This document shows, in pieces, positions 1 through 7,299 of a stretch of DNA of 12,017 nt. A program made the translations under genes and the position numbers. Location: positions 1-12,017 of the forward strand of contig JAJYJL010000108.1 in the NCBI GenBank assembly GCA_021789565.1. The letters are read 5' to 3'. The notes beneath the pieces are model-generated. The model made no database searches and was not told where the DNA came from. It was given only the letters and a program-made list of their open reading frames with translations. Position 1 is the first letter of the stretch, and each line of letters begins with the position of its first letter. The stretch is from Acidobacteriota bacterium. Lineage in GTDB: Bacteria; Acidobacteriota; Terriglobia; UBA7540.

Positions 1-1626
1 CTTCTGCTGCGGGCGGGCTATGTCCGCCAGGTTGCGGCGGGTGTGTACGCCTATTTGTATCTTGCCCAGAGATCGTTTCTGAAGATCACACAGATTATCC
101 GCGAGGAGATGAATCGGATCGGTGCACAGGAATTTTATCTGCCTGCATTGAACCCGGCTGAACTCTGGCGGGAATCGGGCCGATATGATCTGTTTGGCGA
201 GACAATGTTCAAGTTCAAGGACCGAAACCAGCATGACATGTGTCTGGGCGTGACCCACGAAGAAGAAATGACCAACATCGCCCGTGGGGAACTCCGGTCC
301 TACAAGCAGCTTCCGCAACTCTGGTATCAGATTCAGGAAAAGTTTCGTGATGAGCCCCGGCCAAAGTCCGGGCTGCTCCGCCTGCGCCAGTTCATTATGA
401 AGGACTCGTATTCGTTCGACCTCGACGAAGCGGGCCTGGATATGAGCTATCAGAAACACTATGGCGCTTACTGCCGCATCTTCGACCGTTGTGGCCTGAA
501 GTACGTGATTGCTGAAGCCTACTCCGGTACGATGGGCGGGACCGTTTCGCACGAATTTATGGTTCCCACAGAGTCCGGCGAAGACTTCGTTGCCATGTGC
601 GATTGCGGTTACGCGGCCAATCTGGAAAAGGCGAGGTCTGCCGTCGAAGCTGTTGATGACCTGCCGGTGGATGCCTCTCCAGAGCCTTTCCCCACGCCGG
701 GGCAGAAGACCATTGATGAGCTGGTTGCATTTACAGGCGAACCGGCCTCGCGGATGATCAAGACTCTGGTTTATATCGTTGAAAGTAAGCCCGTTGTGAT
801 CCTTTTGCGAGGCGACCATGAGTTGAGTGAAACTAAGCTGGCGTCCGTGTTACAAACCACCGTATATCGTCCGGCCACCGCCGATGAAGCGTTTGACCTG
901 CACGGGGCGCATCTGGGTTCTCTTGGCCCAGTTGGGATCAAGGGCCCGCGCATTTTGGCCGATCAGTCGCTTGATGGGCGAAAAAACATGATCACCGGGG
1001 CCAACCAGGATGACACTCACCTGCGCAACGTAACGCCTGGCCGTGATTTCGCCCCCGAATACGCCGACCTTCGAATAGTGCAGGCGGGCGATTTATGCAT
1101 CCGGTGCGGGAAACCGCTGCGGGTATCTGTATCGGTTGAGCTAGGCCACGTTTTCAAGTTGGGGCGACGCTATTCTGAAGCAATGCACGCCACGGTACTC
1201 GATCCTAACGGAAAGGAAGTTCCGCTTGTGATGGGTTCGTACGGGATCGGCGTCGAGCGCATTTTGACCTCTGCTGTCGAGCAGAACCACGACGTGGACG
1301 GCATGTTCCTGCCGCGCGAGATCGCACCTTTTGATGCTATTCTGACGGCTGCCAATATGGATGATCCGGGCGTAAGGACAAACGCAGAAAATCTTTACAA
1401 TCAGTTGCAGGGAATGGGTTTAGACGTGTTATTTGATGATCGGGAGGAACGTCCCGGCGTTAAGTTCAAGGATGCGGATCTGATCGGCGTTCCTTTCCGC
1501 ATTACGCTCGGCAAGAGGAAGCTTGCGCAAGGGTTGGGCGAAATCTATCATCGCTCGACAAAGCAGGTCCGCGATGCTAACCTTGACAAGTTGGCTCTGG
1601 CACTGCAGGAACGACTAAAGAGTTAG
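1..1626 (+). CDS. proS: Prolyl-tRNA synthetase, 5'-truncated by window edge
   Basis: Cytoplasmic class II aminoacyl-tRNA synthetase that charges tRNA-Pro with proline. The reading frame is open from base 1, and the first visible residues (LLLRAGYVRQVAAGVYAYL) match the conserved N-terminus of bacterial ProRS (E. coli LMLRAGMIRKLASGLYTWL). The true start therefore lies roughly 20-25 codons before the window, and the GTG at 43 is not the start. Of 541 visible residues: THEEE near 84-89, the motif 2 region FRDEPRP near 115-121 followed by FIMKDSYSFD, the inserted INS/YbaK-type editing domain about 230-365 (LLRGDHELSETK), motif 3 MGSYGIGVER near 411-420, and a C-terminal anticodon-binding domain from about 442 (LFDDREERPGVKFKDADLIG). 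Two Cys pairs flank the editing insertion (CDC at 200-202, CIRC at 366-369) and could bind a metal. The length fits the usual ~570 residues. The family assignment is essentially certain. Confidence 0.97.
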   Translation, partial: LLLRAGYVRQVAAGVYAYLYLAQRSFLKITQIIREEMNRIGAQEFYLPALNPAELWRESGRYDLFGETMFKFKDRNQHDMCLGVTHEEEMTNIARGELRSYKQLPQLWYQIQEKFRDEPRPKSGLLRLRQFIMKDSYSFDLDEAGLDMSYQKHYGAYCRIFDRCGLKYVIAEAYSGTMGGTVSHEFMVPTESGEDFVAMCDCGYAANLEKARSAVEAVDDLPVDASPEPFPTPGQKTIDELVAFTGEPASRMIKTLVYIVESKPVVILLRGDHELSETKLASVLQTTVYRPATADEAFDLHGAHLGSLGPVGIKGPRILADQSLDGRKNMITGANQDDTHLRNVTPGRDFAPEYADLRIVQAGDLCIRCGKPLRVSVSVELGHVFKLGRRYSEAMHATVLDPNGKEVPLVMGSYGIGVERILTSAVEQNHDVDGMFLPREIAPFDAILTAANMDDPGVRTNAENLYNQLQGMGLDVLFDDREERPGVKFKDADLIGVPFRITLGKRKLAQGLGEIYHRSTKQVRDANLDKLALALQERLKS

Positions 1627-1687
1627 AGCAAAACGCGCGGGCGACGGAAACAGAGACGATGTCACTCAGCGACTCGGGGGAGGGTGA

Positions 1688-2023
1688 GTGAAAGCATTCC
1701 TCGCCCTGGCATTTCTTGCGATCGTTGGTTTTTGCGCTCTCAGGATTGTGCCGGTTTATATTGAAAATTATCAGTTTCAGGATTACCTGAACAATGCGGC
1801 CGTGGATGCGACCGTTCGCCAGCCACAGCCGAAGCCTGAAGATCTTCAGGCTGACATTTATTCGAAAGCTGAGTCGCTGGGGCTCCCCGTGGAACGTCAA
1901 GACATCAAAGTTTCGGTCGGCCAGACCGTTGTTATCAACGTTGAGTACGATGTTTACGTCGACCTGAAAATCTATACGCTCCCCCTCCATTTCAGCCCCT
2001 CGGCGAAGAACAGCAATATTTAA
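1688..2023 (+). CDS. Small single-pass membrane protein, DUF4845-like
   Basis: A 111-residue protein with one N-terminal transmembrane helix (about residues 3-24, ending ALRIVPVYIENY) and a small exported domain of about 85 residues. That domain holds a Pro/Gln-rich stretch (44-50), a predicted helix (50-64) and a beta-rich end (INVEYDVYVDL, 83-93). The pattern of a hydrophobic helix running into xxVPVYxE..., then a helix, then VxVDYxVxVPL-type strands resembles the DUF4845 family; I judge this from memory of the family style. The GTG start is supported by a strong Shine-Dalgarno sequence (GGAGG at 1679-1683, four bases before the start) and by the membrane helix beginning right at this Met. 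It lies 61 bases after proS and three bases before the PBP gene, so co-transcription and possibly co-translation with the PBP are likely. No enzymatic motif is visible and the function is unknown. Confidence 0.8.
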   Translation: MKAFLALAFLAIVGFCALRIVPVYIENYQFQDYLNNAAVDATVRQPQPKPEDLQADIYSKAESLGLPVERQDIKVSVGQTVVINVEYDVYVDLKIYTLPLHFSPSAKNSNI

Positions 2024-2026
2024 GCC

Positions 2027-4660
2027 GTGCGTCGCCGAACGAAATATTCAACCCGGAAAACCTCTAAGCCTGACCGAAAGGGTATTCGGTTCAACATTCA
2101 AAGCCTGGCCCTGTGGGAAAAGCTGGGGCTGGCGGCCGGGGCACTTGTGTTGCTGGTTGCCGTTTTGTCGTCGGTCTATCTCTACGTGCATTTTTCGCGC
2201 TTGATCGATGCCAGGCTGAGCGGGGACGTTTTTAATCATGCCTCGCTGGTGTACGGGGCTCCTACGCCGGTGGAAGTTGGCGAACCCGGGTCTCCGGAAG
2301 GGTTCGCCGCCAGGCTGCAGAAGGCAGGTTACACAACGGGCCAGGTGGAATCGCGCTTTGGGTCCTTTGAAATCAGGGGCAACCGGATGGACATCAGGCC
2401 GGGCCCGGATTCTTTTTTTCACGGGCCGGTGATGCAGGAAGGTGCTGTAACCCTGGCATTCAGCGGTGGGCGAGTGGCTTCGATCACGGCGATGGATCGT
2501 GGCACGCCGCTCCAGAATTACTGGCTTGAGCCCCAGGTGATCACCACCTTGTTCGGCAGTGGCCGCTCCAAACGCCGCGTGGTGACATACCAGCAGATTC
2601 CCAAGGACCTCGTAAACGCGATCGTGTCGGCTGAGGACCACACCTTCTTCACGCACCACGGCATCAATCTCTTCCGCGTCTTTGGTGCAGCGCTTGCCGA
2701 TTTGCGTGCGGGGCGGGCCGCGGAGGGAGCCAGCACTCTGACCATGCAACTGGCGCGGAATTTCTTCCTTACCCCGCAGCGAACCATCCGGCGTAAAACA
2801 GAAGAAGTTTTTATCGCTATGATGCTTGAGGATCGATTAACCAAGGAACGGATTTTTGATCTTTACGCAAATGAAATCTATCTGGGGCAGAGCGGAAGTT
2901 TTTCGATTTACGGTTTTGGTGAGGCGGCAAACGCGTACTTTAACAAGGACATCTCATCGCTGACTTTGCCGGAGGCCGCGCTGCTTGCAGGGATTATTCG
3001 CGGACCCAATTATTATTCGCCATACCGGCACGCGCGGCGTGCAATGGAGCGTCGCAATCATGTGCTGGACGAGATGGCACAGGGTGGTTACATCACGCGG
3101 CAGCAGGAGCAGGAAGCCTCTGCCGCTCCGCTGAGGCTGGCGCCAGAGAATGTTGGCGGCAGCCAGGCTCCGTACTTTGTTGACATGATCCAGGATGAAC
3201 TGCTTGCTCATTTTTCCGAGCAGCAGCTGCTTTCGCAAAGCTACCGGGTCTACACAACGATTGATCCCGATTTGCAGCAGGCCGCGTCAGAAGCCGTTGC
3301 TAAGGGGATGGCGGAAGTGGATAAGCGGATCGCCGGAATGCGCCACCACCCGCCACTGCCCAGCACCGGCCCCAAGGAACCTCAGGTGGCGCTTGTGGTA
3401 CTGGACCCTCACACGGGGGCCATCCGGGCGCTGGTGGGCGGTCGCAATTATGCATCCAGCCAATTGAATCATGCCTTGGCGCGTCGCCAGCCGGGCTCTT
3501 CTTTCAAGCCTTTCGTTTATGCGGCGGCGCTGAACTCCGCGATCGACGGTTCGCAACCGTTGATCACTCCTGCGACTATCCTGACGGATGAGCCGACTAC
3601 ATTCCTGTTTGACAATCAGGTCTACGAACCGAAGAACTATGAGAATGAGTACCTGGGGCAAGTGACGGTGCGCCAGGCGCTGGCGCATTCGCTCAACGTG
3701 GCCACGGTGAGCCTGGCGCAAATGGTCGGGTATGAAAAGATCAGGGACCTGGCAATTTCTGCTGGCATCAATCAAGACCTCAAGGCGACTCCGGCGATCG
3801 CGCTCGGGGCTTACGTTGCAACGCCACTGGAGATGGCCGGGTCTTACACCGTTTTCTCCAATTCCGGTGTGTATGAGCAGCCACGTTCAATTCTGCTGGT
3901 CAACAACTCTGACGGCCAGCCGATCTATCGTGTTCCGGAAGCCTCGCGGCAGGTGCTGGATCCTCGCATCAGCTATTTGATGATAAGCTTAATGGAGAGC
4001 GTAATTGATGAAGGCACAGGGGAGGGAGTTCGAACGCGTGGATTTACGCTGCCGGCGGCCGGCAAGACCGGAACATCGCACGACGGCTGGTTTGCGGGAT
4101 TTACGTCCAACCTGCTGGCGGTTGTCTGGGTGGGCTACGACAACGATCAGGAATTAGGCTTGTCTGGTGCAGCCTCGGCACTCCCCGTGTGGACGGCGTT
4201 TATGAAAAGCGCCACCGCGCTTCCGGATTATAGTGACGTTCAGTCCTTTATTGAACCTCCTGGTATCGTGAGTGTTCCGATTAATGACCAGGGCCAGATT
4301 ACCGCAGCGAACACTTCAGGGACAGTCCAAAACGAATTCTTCATTCAGGGAACAGAGCCCCATTCCGAAAACCCGATTCAGCGCGTCGGTGGACTGCTGG
4401 GACGTATTTTCCATCCGAACAGCAAATCAGTGGCGCAGGACGCGCAGAAGGTGACTTCGACGCCCACTATGCCGGCGACAAAGCTCAAAGAGTCGCAAAA
4501 GCAACAGACACTGCAGACCCAGCAATCAAAAACTCCTGCGCAGTCAGCACAACAAGCCCAGAAGAAAAGTGGCTTCCTGCACAAGGTCTTTTCCATTTTC
4601 AAAGGCGACGACTCAAAACAGGAATCACAACAGCCCTCGTCCACAACAACGCCACACTGA
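2027..4660 (+). CDS. Bifunctional peptidoglycan synthase, class A PBP (PBP1b-like)
   Basis: Inner-membrane enzyme that polymerises lipid II into glycan strands and cross-links their peptides. Domain order in 877 residues: basic cytoplasmic tail (1-30), transmembrane helix (about 33-56), a UB2H-like second domain (about 73-160), GT51 glycosyltransferase (about 170-350) with catalytic-type Glu203 in SAEDHTFF, GASTLTMQLARN (234-245) and a YGFGEAANAYF motif (295-305), then the transpeptidase domain (about 450-730) with SSFK (Ser491 nucleophile, Lys494), SLN (555-557) and KTGTS (680-684). The UB2H domain points to PBP1b rather than PBP1a. The C-terminal ~75 residues form a Gln/Lys/Thr/Ser-rich tail without a known domain. 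The GTG start has no good ribosome site of its own and sits three bases after the preceding stop, so translation is probably coupled to the small membrane protein gene. All catalytic residues are present. Confidence 0.95.
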   Translation: MRRRTKYSTRKTSKPDRKGIRFNIQSLALWEKLGLAAGALVLLVAVLSSVYLYVHFSRLIDARLSGDVFNHASLVYGAPTPVEVGEPGSPEGFAARLQKAGYTTGQVESRFGSFEIRGNRMDIRPGPDSFFHGPVMQEGAVTLAFSGGRVASITAMDRGTPLQNYWLEPQVITTLFGSGRSKRRVVTYQQIPKDLVNAIVSAEDHTFFTHHGINLFRVFGAALADLRAGRAAEGASTLTMQLARNFFLTPQRTIRRKTEEVFIAMMLEDRLTKERIFDLYANEIYLGQSGSFSIYGFGEAANAYFNKDISSLTLPEAALLAGIIRGPNYYSPYRHARRAMERRNHVLDEMAQGGYITRQQEQEASAAPLRLAPENVGGSQAPYFVDMIQDELLAHFSEQQLLSQSYRVYTTIDPDLQQAASEAVAKGMAEVDKRIAGMRHHPPLPSTGPKEPQVALVVLDPHTGAIRALVGGRNYASSQLNHALARRQPGSSFKPFVYAAALNSAIDGSQPLITPATILTDEPTTFLFDNQVYEPKNYENEYLGQVTVRQALAHSLNVATVSLAQMVGYEKIRDLAISAGINQDLKATPAIALGAYVATPLEMAGSYTVFSNSGVYEQPRSILLVNNSDGQPIYRVPEASRQVLDPRISYLMISLMESVIDEGTGEGVRTRGFTLPAAGKTGTSHDGWFAGFTSNLLAVVWVGYDNDQELGLSGAASALPVWTAFMKSATALPDYSDVQSFIEPPGIVSVPINDQGQITAANTSGTVQNEFFIQGTEPHSENPIQRVGGLLGRIFHPNSKSVAQDAQKVTSTPTMPATKLKESQKQQTLQTQQSKTPAQSAQQAQKKSGFLHKVFSIFKGDDSKQESQQPSSTTTPH

Positions 4661-4692
4661 TGTGCCATCGCCCGGTGATGGGAGGATGAGTA

Positions 4693-5520
4693 ATGAAATG
4701 GGGGATCTCCATTTGGGCAGCCGGAGCCCTGCTTGGAGCTTTGGTGGTTGCAAGCCCTGCGGCTGGAGGGGCACAGGGCAAACACACCGGACCGTCCAGC
4801 CAACCAGAAAACGCGCAGCACAAGGCCGAGGGGCCTGTCCGCCTTTCAGACGAAGAACGTGCCGACCTCTTTATGGCTCGAAAGTCGTATGACGATGCCA
4901 TCGATTACTATTCCCGCGCTATTAAATCCACCAAGATTTCGCAGCAGAACAGGGCGGAACTTGCCGGTTTGTGGAATAAGAAGGGTATCTGCTACCAGCA
5001 GAAATTGGATTACGGGCAGGCACGCAAAGCATACAAGGAAGCCATCCGGCTGAAGCGGGGCTTTGCGCAGGCATGGAATAATCCGGGCACAACTTTTTAC
5101 CTGAACCACCAGGCGAAAAAGTCCATTAAGTATTATCGCCAGTCCATCAAGTTAAGCCCCACGTCGGCATCATTTCGCATGAATCTCGGAACGGCATACT
5201 TCTGGCGCAAGAAATACAAGCAAGCCACTGAAGAATACCGGACCGCGATTGAGCTCGATCCTGAAATTCTTACTCGGACTTCCCGCGAGAGAACGGCGGT
5301 TGAAACCTGCTTTGCAGACGCCAGGTTTTACTTTTATATGGCCAAGATTTTTGCTTCAGTGGGTAACCTGGATGAGGCGATTCGGTACCTTCGGCGTGCC
5401 ATGGAGGAGGGGTTCAAAGACCGGAAACGCATTCTTGAGGACCCAGACTTCCAGAAGATCAGCAAGGACCCCAGATTTGTTGCCCTGATGAATAGTCCGC
5501 CTGTAGGCATTAAGGACTGA
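4693..5520 (+). CDS. Exported TPR protein with TPR end-of-group tail
   Basis: A 275-residue protein with a signal peptide (about 1-28, hydrophobic GALLGALVVASPAAGGA), a short polar linker (29-50) and TPR-type helical repeats at about 56-85, 92-125, 126-159, 160-192 and 210-243. The motif GFKDRKRILEDPDFQKISKD (240-259) followed by PRF is the typical end-of-group cap of such TPR arrays. ATG at 4693 is set by GGAGG at 4681-4685, seven bases upstream. TPR arrays bind other proteins; no catalytic residues are seen, so a periplasmic or envelope scaffold role is inference. It lies 32 bases after the PBP gene, probably as the last gene of that unit. One oddity is Pro131 (codon CCG at 5083) at a helix position where TPR consensus has Leu (WNNPG instead of WNNLG). 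Confidence 0.88.
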   Translation: MKWGISIWAAGALLGALVVASPAAGGAQGKHTGPSSQPENAQHKAEGPVRLSDEERADLFMARKSYDDAIDYYSRAIKSTKISQQNRAELAGLWNKKGICYQQKLDYGQARKAYKEAIRLKRGFAQAWNNPGTTFYLNHQAKKSIKYYRQSIKLSPTSASFRMNLGTAYFWRKKYKQATEEYRTAIELDPEILTRTSRERTAVETCFADARFYFYMAKIFASVGNLDEAIRYLRRAMEEGFKDRKRILEDPDFQKISKDPRFVALMNSPPVGIKD

Positions 5521-5576
5521 TCGCGGGCGGAAAGTCCGGTCTGGGAATTTCTGCGGGCGTAAACGCGCCTACAGAC
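5501..5576. repeat. Palindromic repeat-like element at the end of the TPR gene
   Basis: CTGTAGGC (5501-5508, inside the last codons of the TPR gene) is repeated in inverse as GCCTACAG (5567-5574), and GCGGGCG occurs twice in direct orientation (5523-5529 and 5553-5559). The right part, 5550-5575, by itself folds as an imperfect hairpin (TCTG/CAGA outer stem, GG/CC and GCG/CGC inner stem, TAAA loop). There is no T-run after it, so it is not a normal intrinsic terminator, although it sits where the upstream transcript should end. A dispersed extragenic palindrome (REP-like) is my preferred reading; this needs other copies in the genome to be confirmed. Confidence 0.4.
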
Positions 5577-5597
5577 TTCGAGGAGTGTGCCTGCCAG

Positions 5598-5606
5598 TGT
5601 TATAAT
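5598..5606 (+). promoter_or_regulatory. Extended -10 promoter for the TolB/TPR-nfeD-slipin unit
   Basis: TGTTATAAT is a perfect sigma-70 -10 hexamer (TATAAT, 5601-5606) with the extended TGn motif in front of it. The -35 region is poor (TTCGAG at 5577-5582 with an 18-base gap), which is common for extended -10 promoters. Transcription would begin near 5613, giving a leader of about 20 bases before the ATG at 5632. This fits the break between two gene groups and the repeat element just upstream. Confidence 0.6.
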
Positions 5607-5631
5607 GGCCGCGATTGGACTGCTGAATCAC

Positions 5632-7299
5632 ATGATCAAGAAGTGCATTGGGTTGTTGGTCTTAATGCTATTGGCCTGGGAGGGGATGGACGCCACTCCT
5701 CCGAGGGTGATCCTGGTGTTTCCGCTGGAGAATATGAGTGGGAACACAAGCGTGGGATGGATGTGCGAAGGCATCGCGGAACTTCTTTCAACCCGGCTGG
5801 CTTCATCCACGCGATATATCCTTGAACGGGGTGAGCGCGATGATGCGTATGAGCAGTTGGAGTTGCCGCTTGAAACGCCGCTGACCCTGGCCAGCGAATA
5901 CAAAGTCGCCCAGATCCTTGGGGCTACCGTTGCCTTGGTGGGACAGTTTGCTTTGGTTGGCGACCAGCTCACCACTCGCGTGCAGTGGCTCAACGTCCCG
6001 AACCTAACTCTTTCCCGTCCGGTTGAGGTGACCGGCAAGCTAACGGAGCTGGATTCCCTTGAGACGCAGATGGCCTGGGAGCTATTGAAATCGCAGGACA
6101 AGGATTCTGCGAGGGGGACCGAGGAAGAGTTCAGTAACCGGTTTGCTCCGGTCCGTCTGGACGCTTTTGAAAGTTATATTCGGGGAGTTTTGGCGACTGA
6201 CTCAAAGACGCGGGTCCATTTCCTGCAGGAAGCGGACCGACTGAATCCTCTTGATCACAAGGCTGCGTTTGCGCTCGGGCGGTATTATTTTGAGCAGAAA
6301 TCGTATTCTGAATCCGCACGATGGCTCAGCGTTCTTAATTCGGGTGACCGAAATTATGCCGAGTCCCTGTTCCTGCTCGGGGTTGACGAATATTTCCTGG
6401 GTAACAGCGCCGTAGCTGAAATCACATTCAAGAAACTTGCCGGTATGATCCCGCTGGGTGGGGTCTTGAATAACCTTGGCGTGGTTGAGCTGCGTCTAGG
6501 CCATTACAGCGAGGCCCTTTCCGACCTTAAGCAAGCGTTTCAAAAGGACCCAAGCGATTCCGATTACGCATTTAACATGAGCATGGCCCTTTGGCAACTG
6601 AAGAAATACGACCAAGCCGCGGAATATCTTCGTAAAGCACTGGCACAGGACCCGGAAGACCTGGGCGCCCACGTTCTTCTTGCTGAAGTGTCGGGTGAGT
6701 TGGGCGATACTGAAACCAGGCGCACGCAGTTGACGTGGGTCTCGGAGCACGAGAAGGACCTTGATGACGATCCGCCGGCAGATAACAGCAGCGCCCAATC
6801 CGCTGCTGATCCATCCGCCCGGATCAAGGATGAATACGACGGCAAGGCATTCCATCTGCTTTCGCTGGCAATCACCCGTGCCGCCCAGAACAGGCTTGAA
6901 CAGCAGCCAGCCCATGTGGTTCAGAGTGACGGCGAGGCGCATGTGAAGCAGGGCTTGGCACTGCTTGCTGCAGGACGCCTTCTGGATGCCGAGCGCGAAC
7001 TGACACAGGCGGTGCTAATGCTTCCTAATAACAGTGAAGCTCATCAGGCCCTGGGGCAGACATACGAAAGGGAAGGGAAACATACCCTTGCCGCGACCGA
7101 GCTTGAAACCTCGCTACGGGAAAAGGATTCATTTCAAGCCCATCTTTGGCTGGCGCGCACATACGTGGCACTGGACCACCTGGAACCAGCACTGAAACAG
7201 GCGCAAGCGGCCTTGCAGCTTGACCCGTCCAGCACCGACGCCAAAGGTGTTGCGGAGCAGATCCGCGCACAATTGTCCGTTCACAGAGACAAACCTTGA
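5632..7299 (+). CDS. Exported protein, TolB/CsgG-like N-terminal domain plus TPRs
   Basis: A 555-residue protein. From ATG 5632 it begins MIKKCIGLLVLMLLAWEGMDA, a clean signal peptide. Longer starts at GTG 5587 or ATG 5605 would lie inside or upstream of the promoter and would bury this signal, so I reject them. Residues about 25-152 (VILVFPLENMSGNTSVGWM, GIAELLSTRL, LGATVALVGQF) resemble the TolB/CsgG/FlgO-type alpha-beta domain often fused to TPRs. TPR-like helices follow at about 207-270 and clearly at 276-358, then an acidic, Asp/Ala/Ser-rich linker (375-400), then another block at about 434-535. No catalytic motif is visible; a periplasmic or outer-membrane-associated scaffold is inference. 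The stop codon overlaps the TTG start of the nfeD gene, so the two are translationally coupled. TPR identity is firm; the N-terminal domain name is less so. Confidence 0.87.
   Translation: MIKKCIGLLVLMLLAWEGMDATPPRVILVFPLENMSGNTSVGWMCEGIAELLSTRLASSTRYILERGERDDAYEQLELPLETPLTLASEYKVAQILGATVALVGQFALVGDQLTTRVQWLNVPNLTLSRPVEVTGKLTELDSLETQMAWELLKSQDKDSARGTEEEFSNRFAPVRLDAFESYIRGVLATDSKTRVHFLQEADRLNPLDHKAAFALGRYYFEQKSYSESARWLSVLNSGDRNYAESLFLLGVDEYFLGNSAVAEITFKKLAGMIPLGGVLNNLGVVELRLGHYSEALSDLKQAFQKDPSDSDYAFNMSMALWQLKKYDQAAEYLRKALAQDPEDLGAHVLLAEVSGELGDTETRRTQLTWVSEHEKDLDDDPPADNSSAQSAADPSARIKDEYDGKAFHLLSLAITRAAQNRLEQQPAHVVQSDGEAHVKQGLALLAAGRLLDAERELTQAVLMLPNNSEAHQALGQTYEREGKHTLAATELETSLREKDSFQAHLWLARTYVALDHLEPALKQAQAALQLDPSSTDAKGVAEQIRAQLSVHRDKP

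Noticed and set aside
1577..1990. Antisense open frame of 137 codons across the proS end and the DUF4845-like gene
   Set aside because: No plausible ribosome site or family resemblance. The sense gene has a strong Shine-Dalgarno and a clear membrane helix.
2048..2749. Antisense open frame of 233 codons opposite the PBP gene
   Set aside because: It lies wholly within the strongly supported PBP gene, has no ribosome site or recognisable domain, and its composition (many Arg/His/Pro) is that of a GC-rich shadow frame.
4665..4681. Hairpin CCATC/GATGG between the PBP and TPR genes
   Set aside because: Five pairs with a seven-base loop and no T-run. It touches only the first G of the TPR ribosome site, so it is probably chance.
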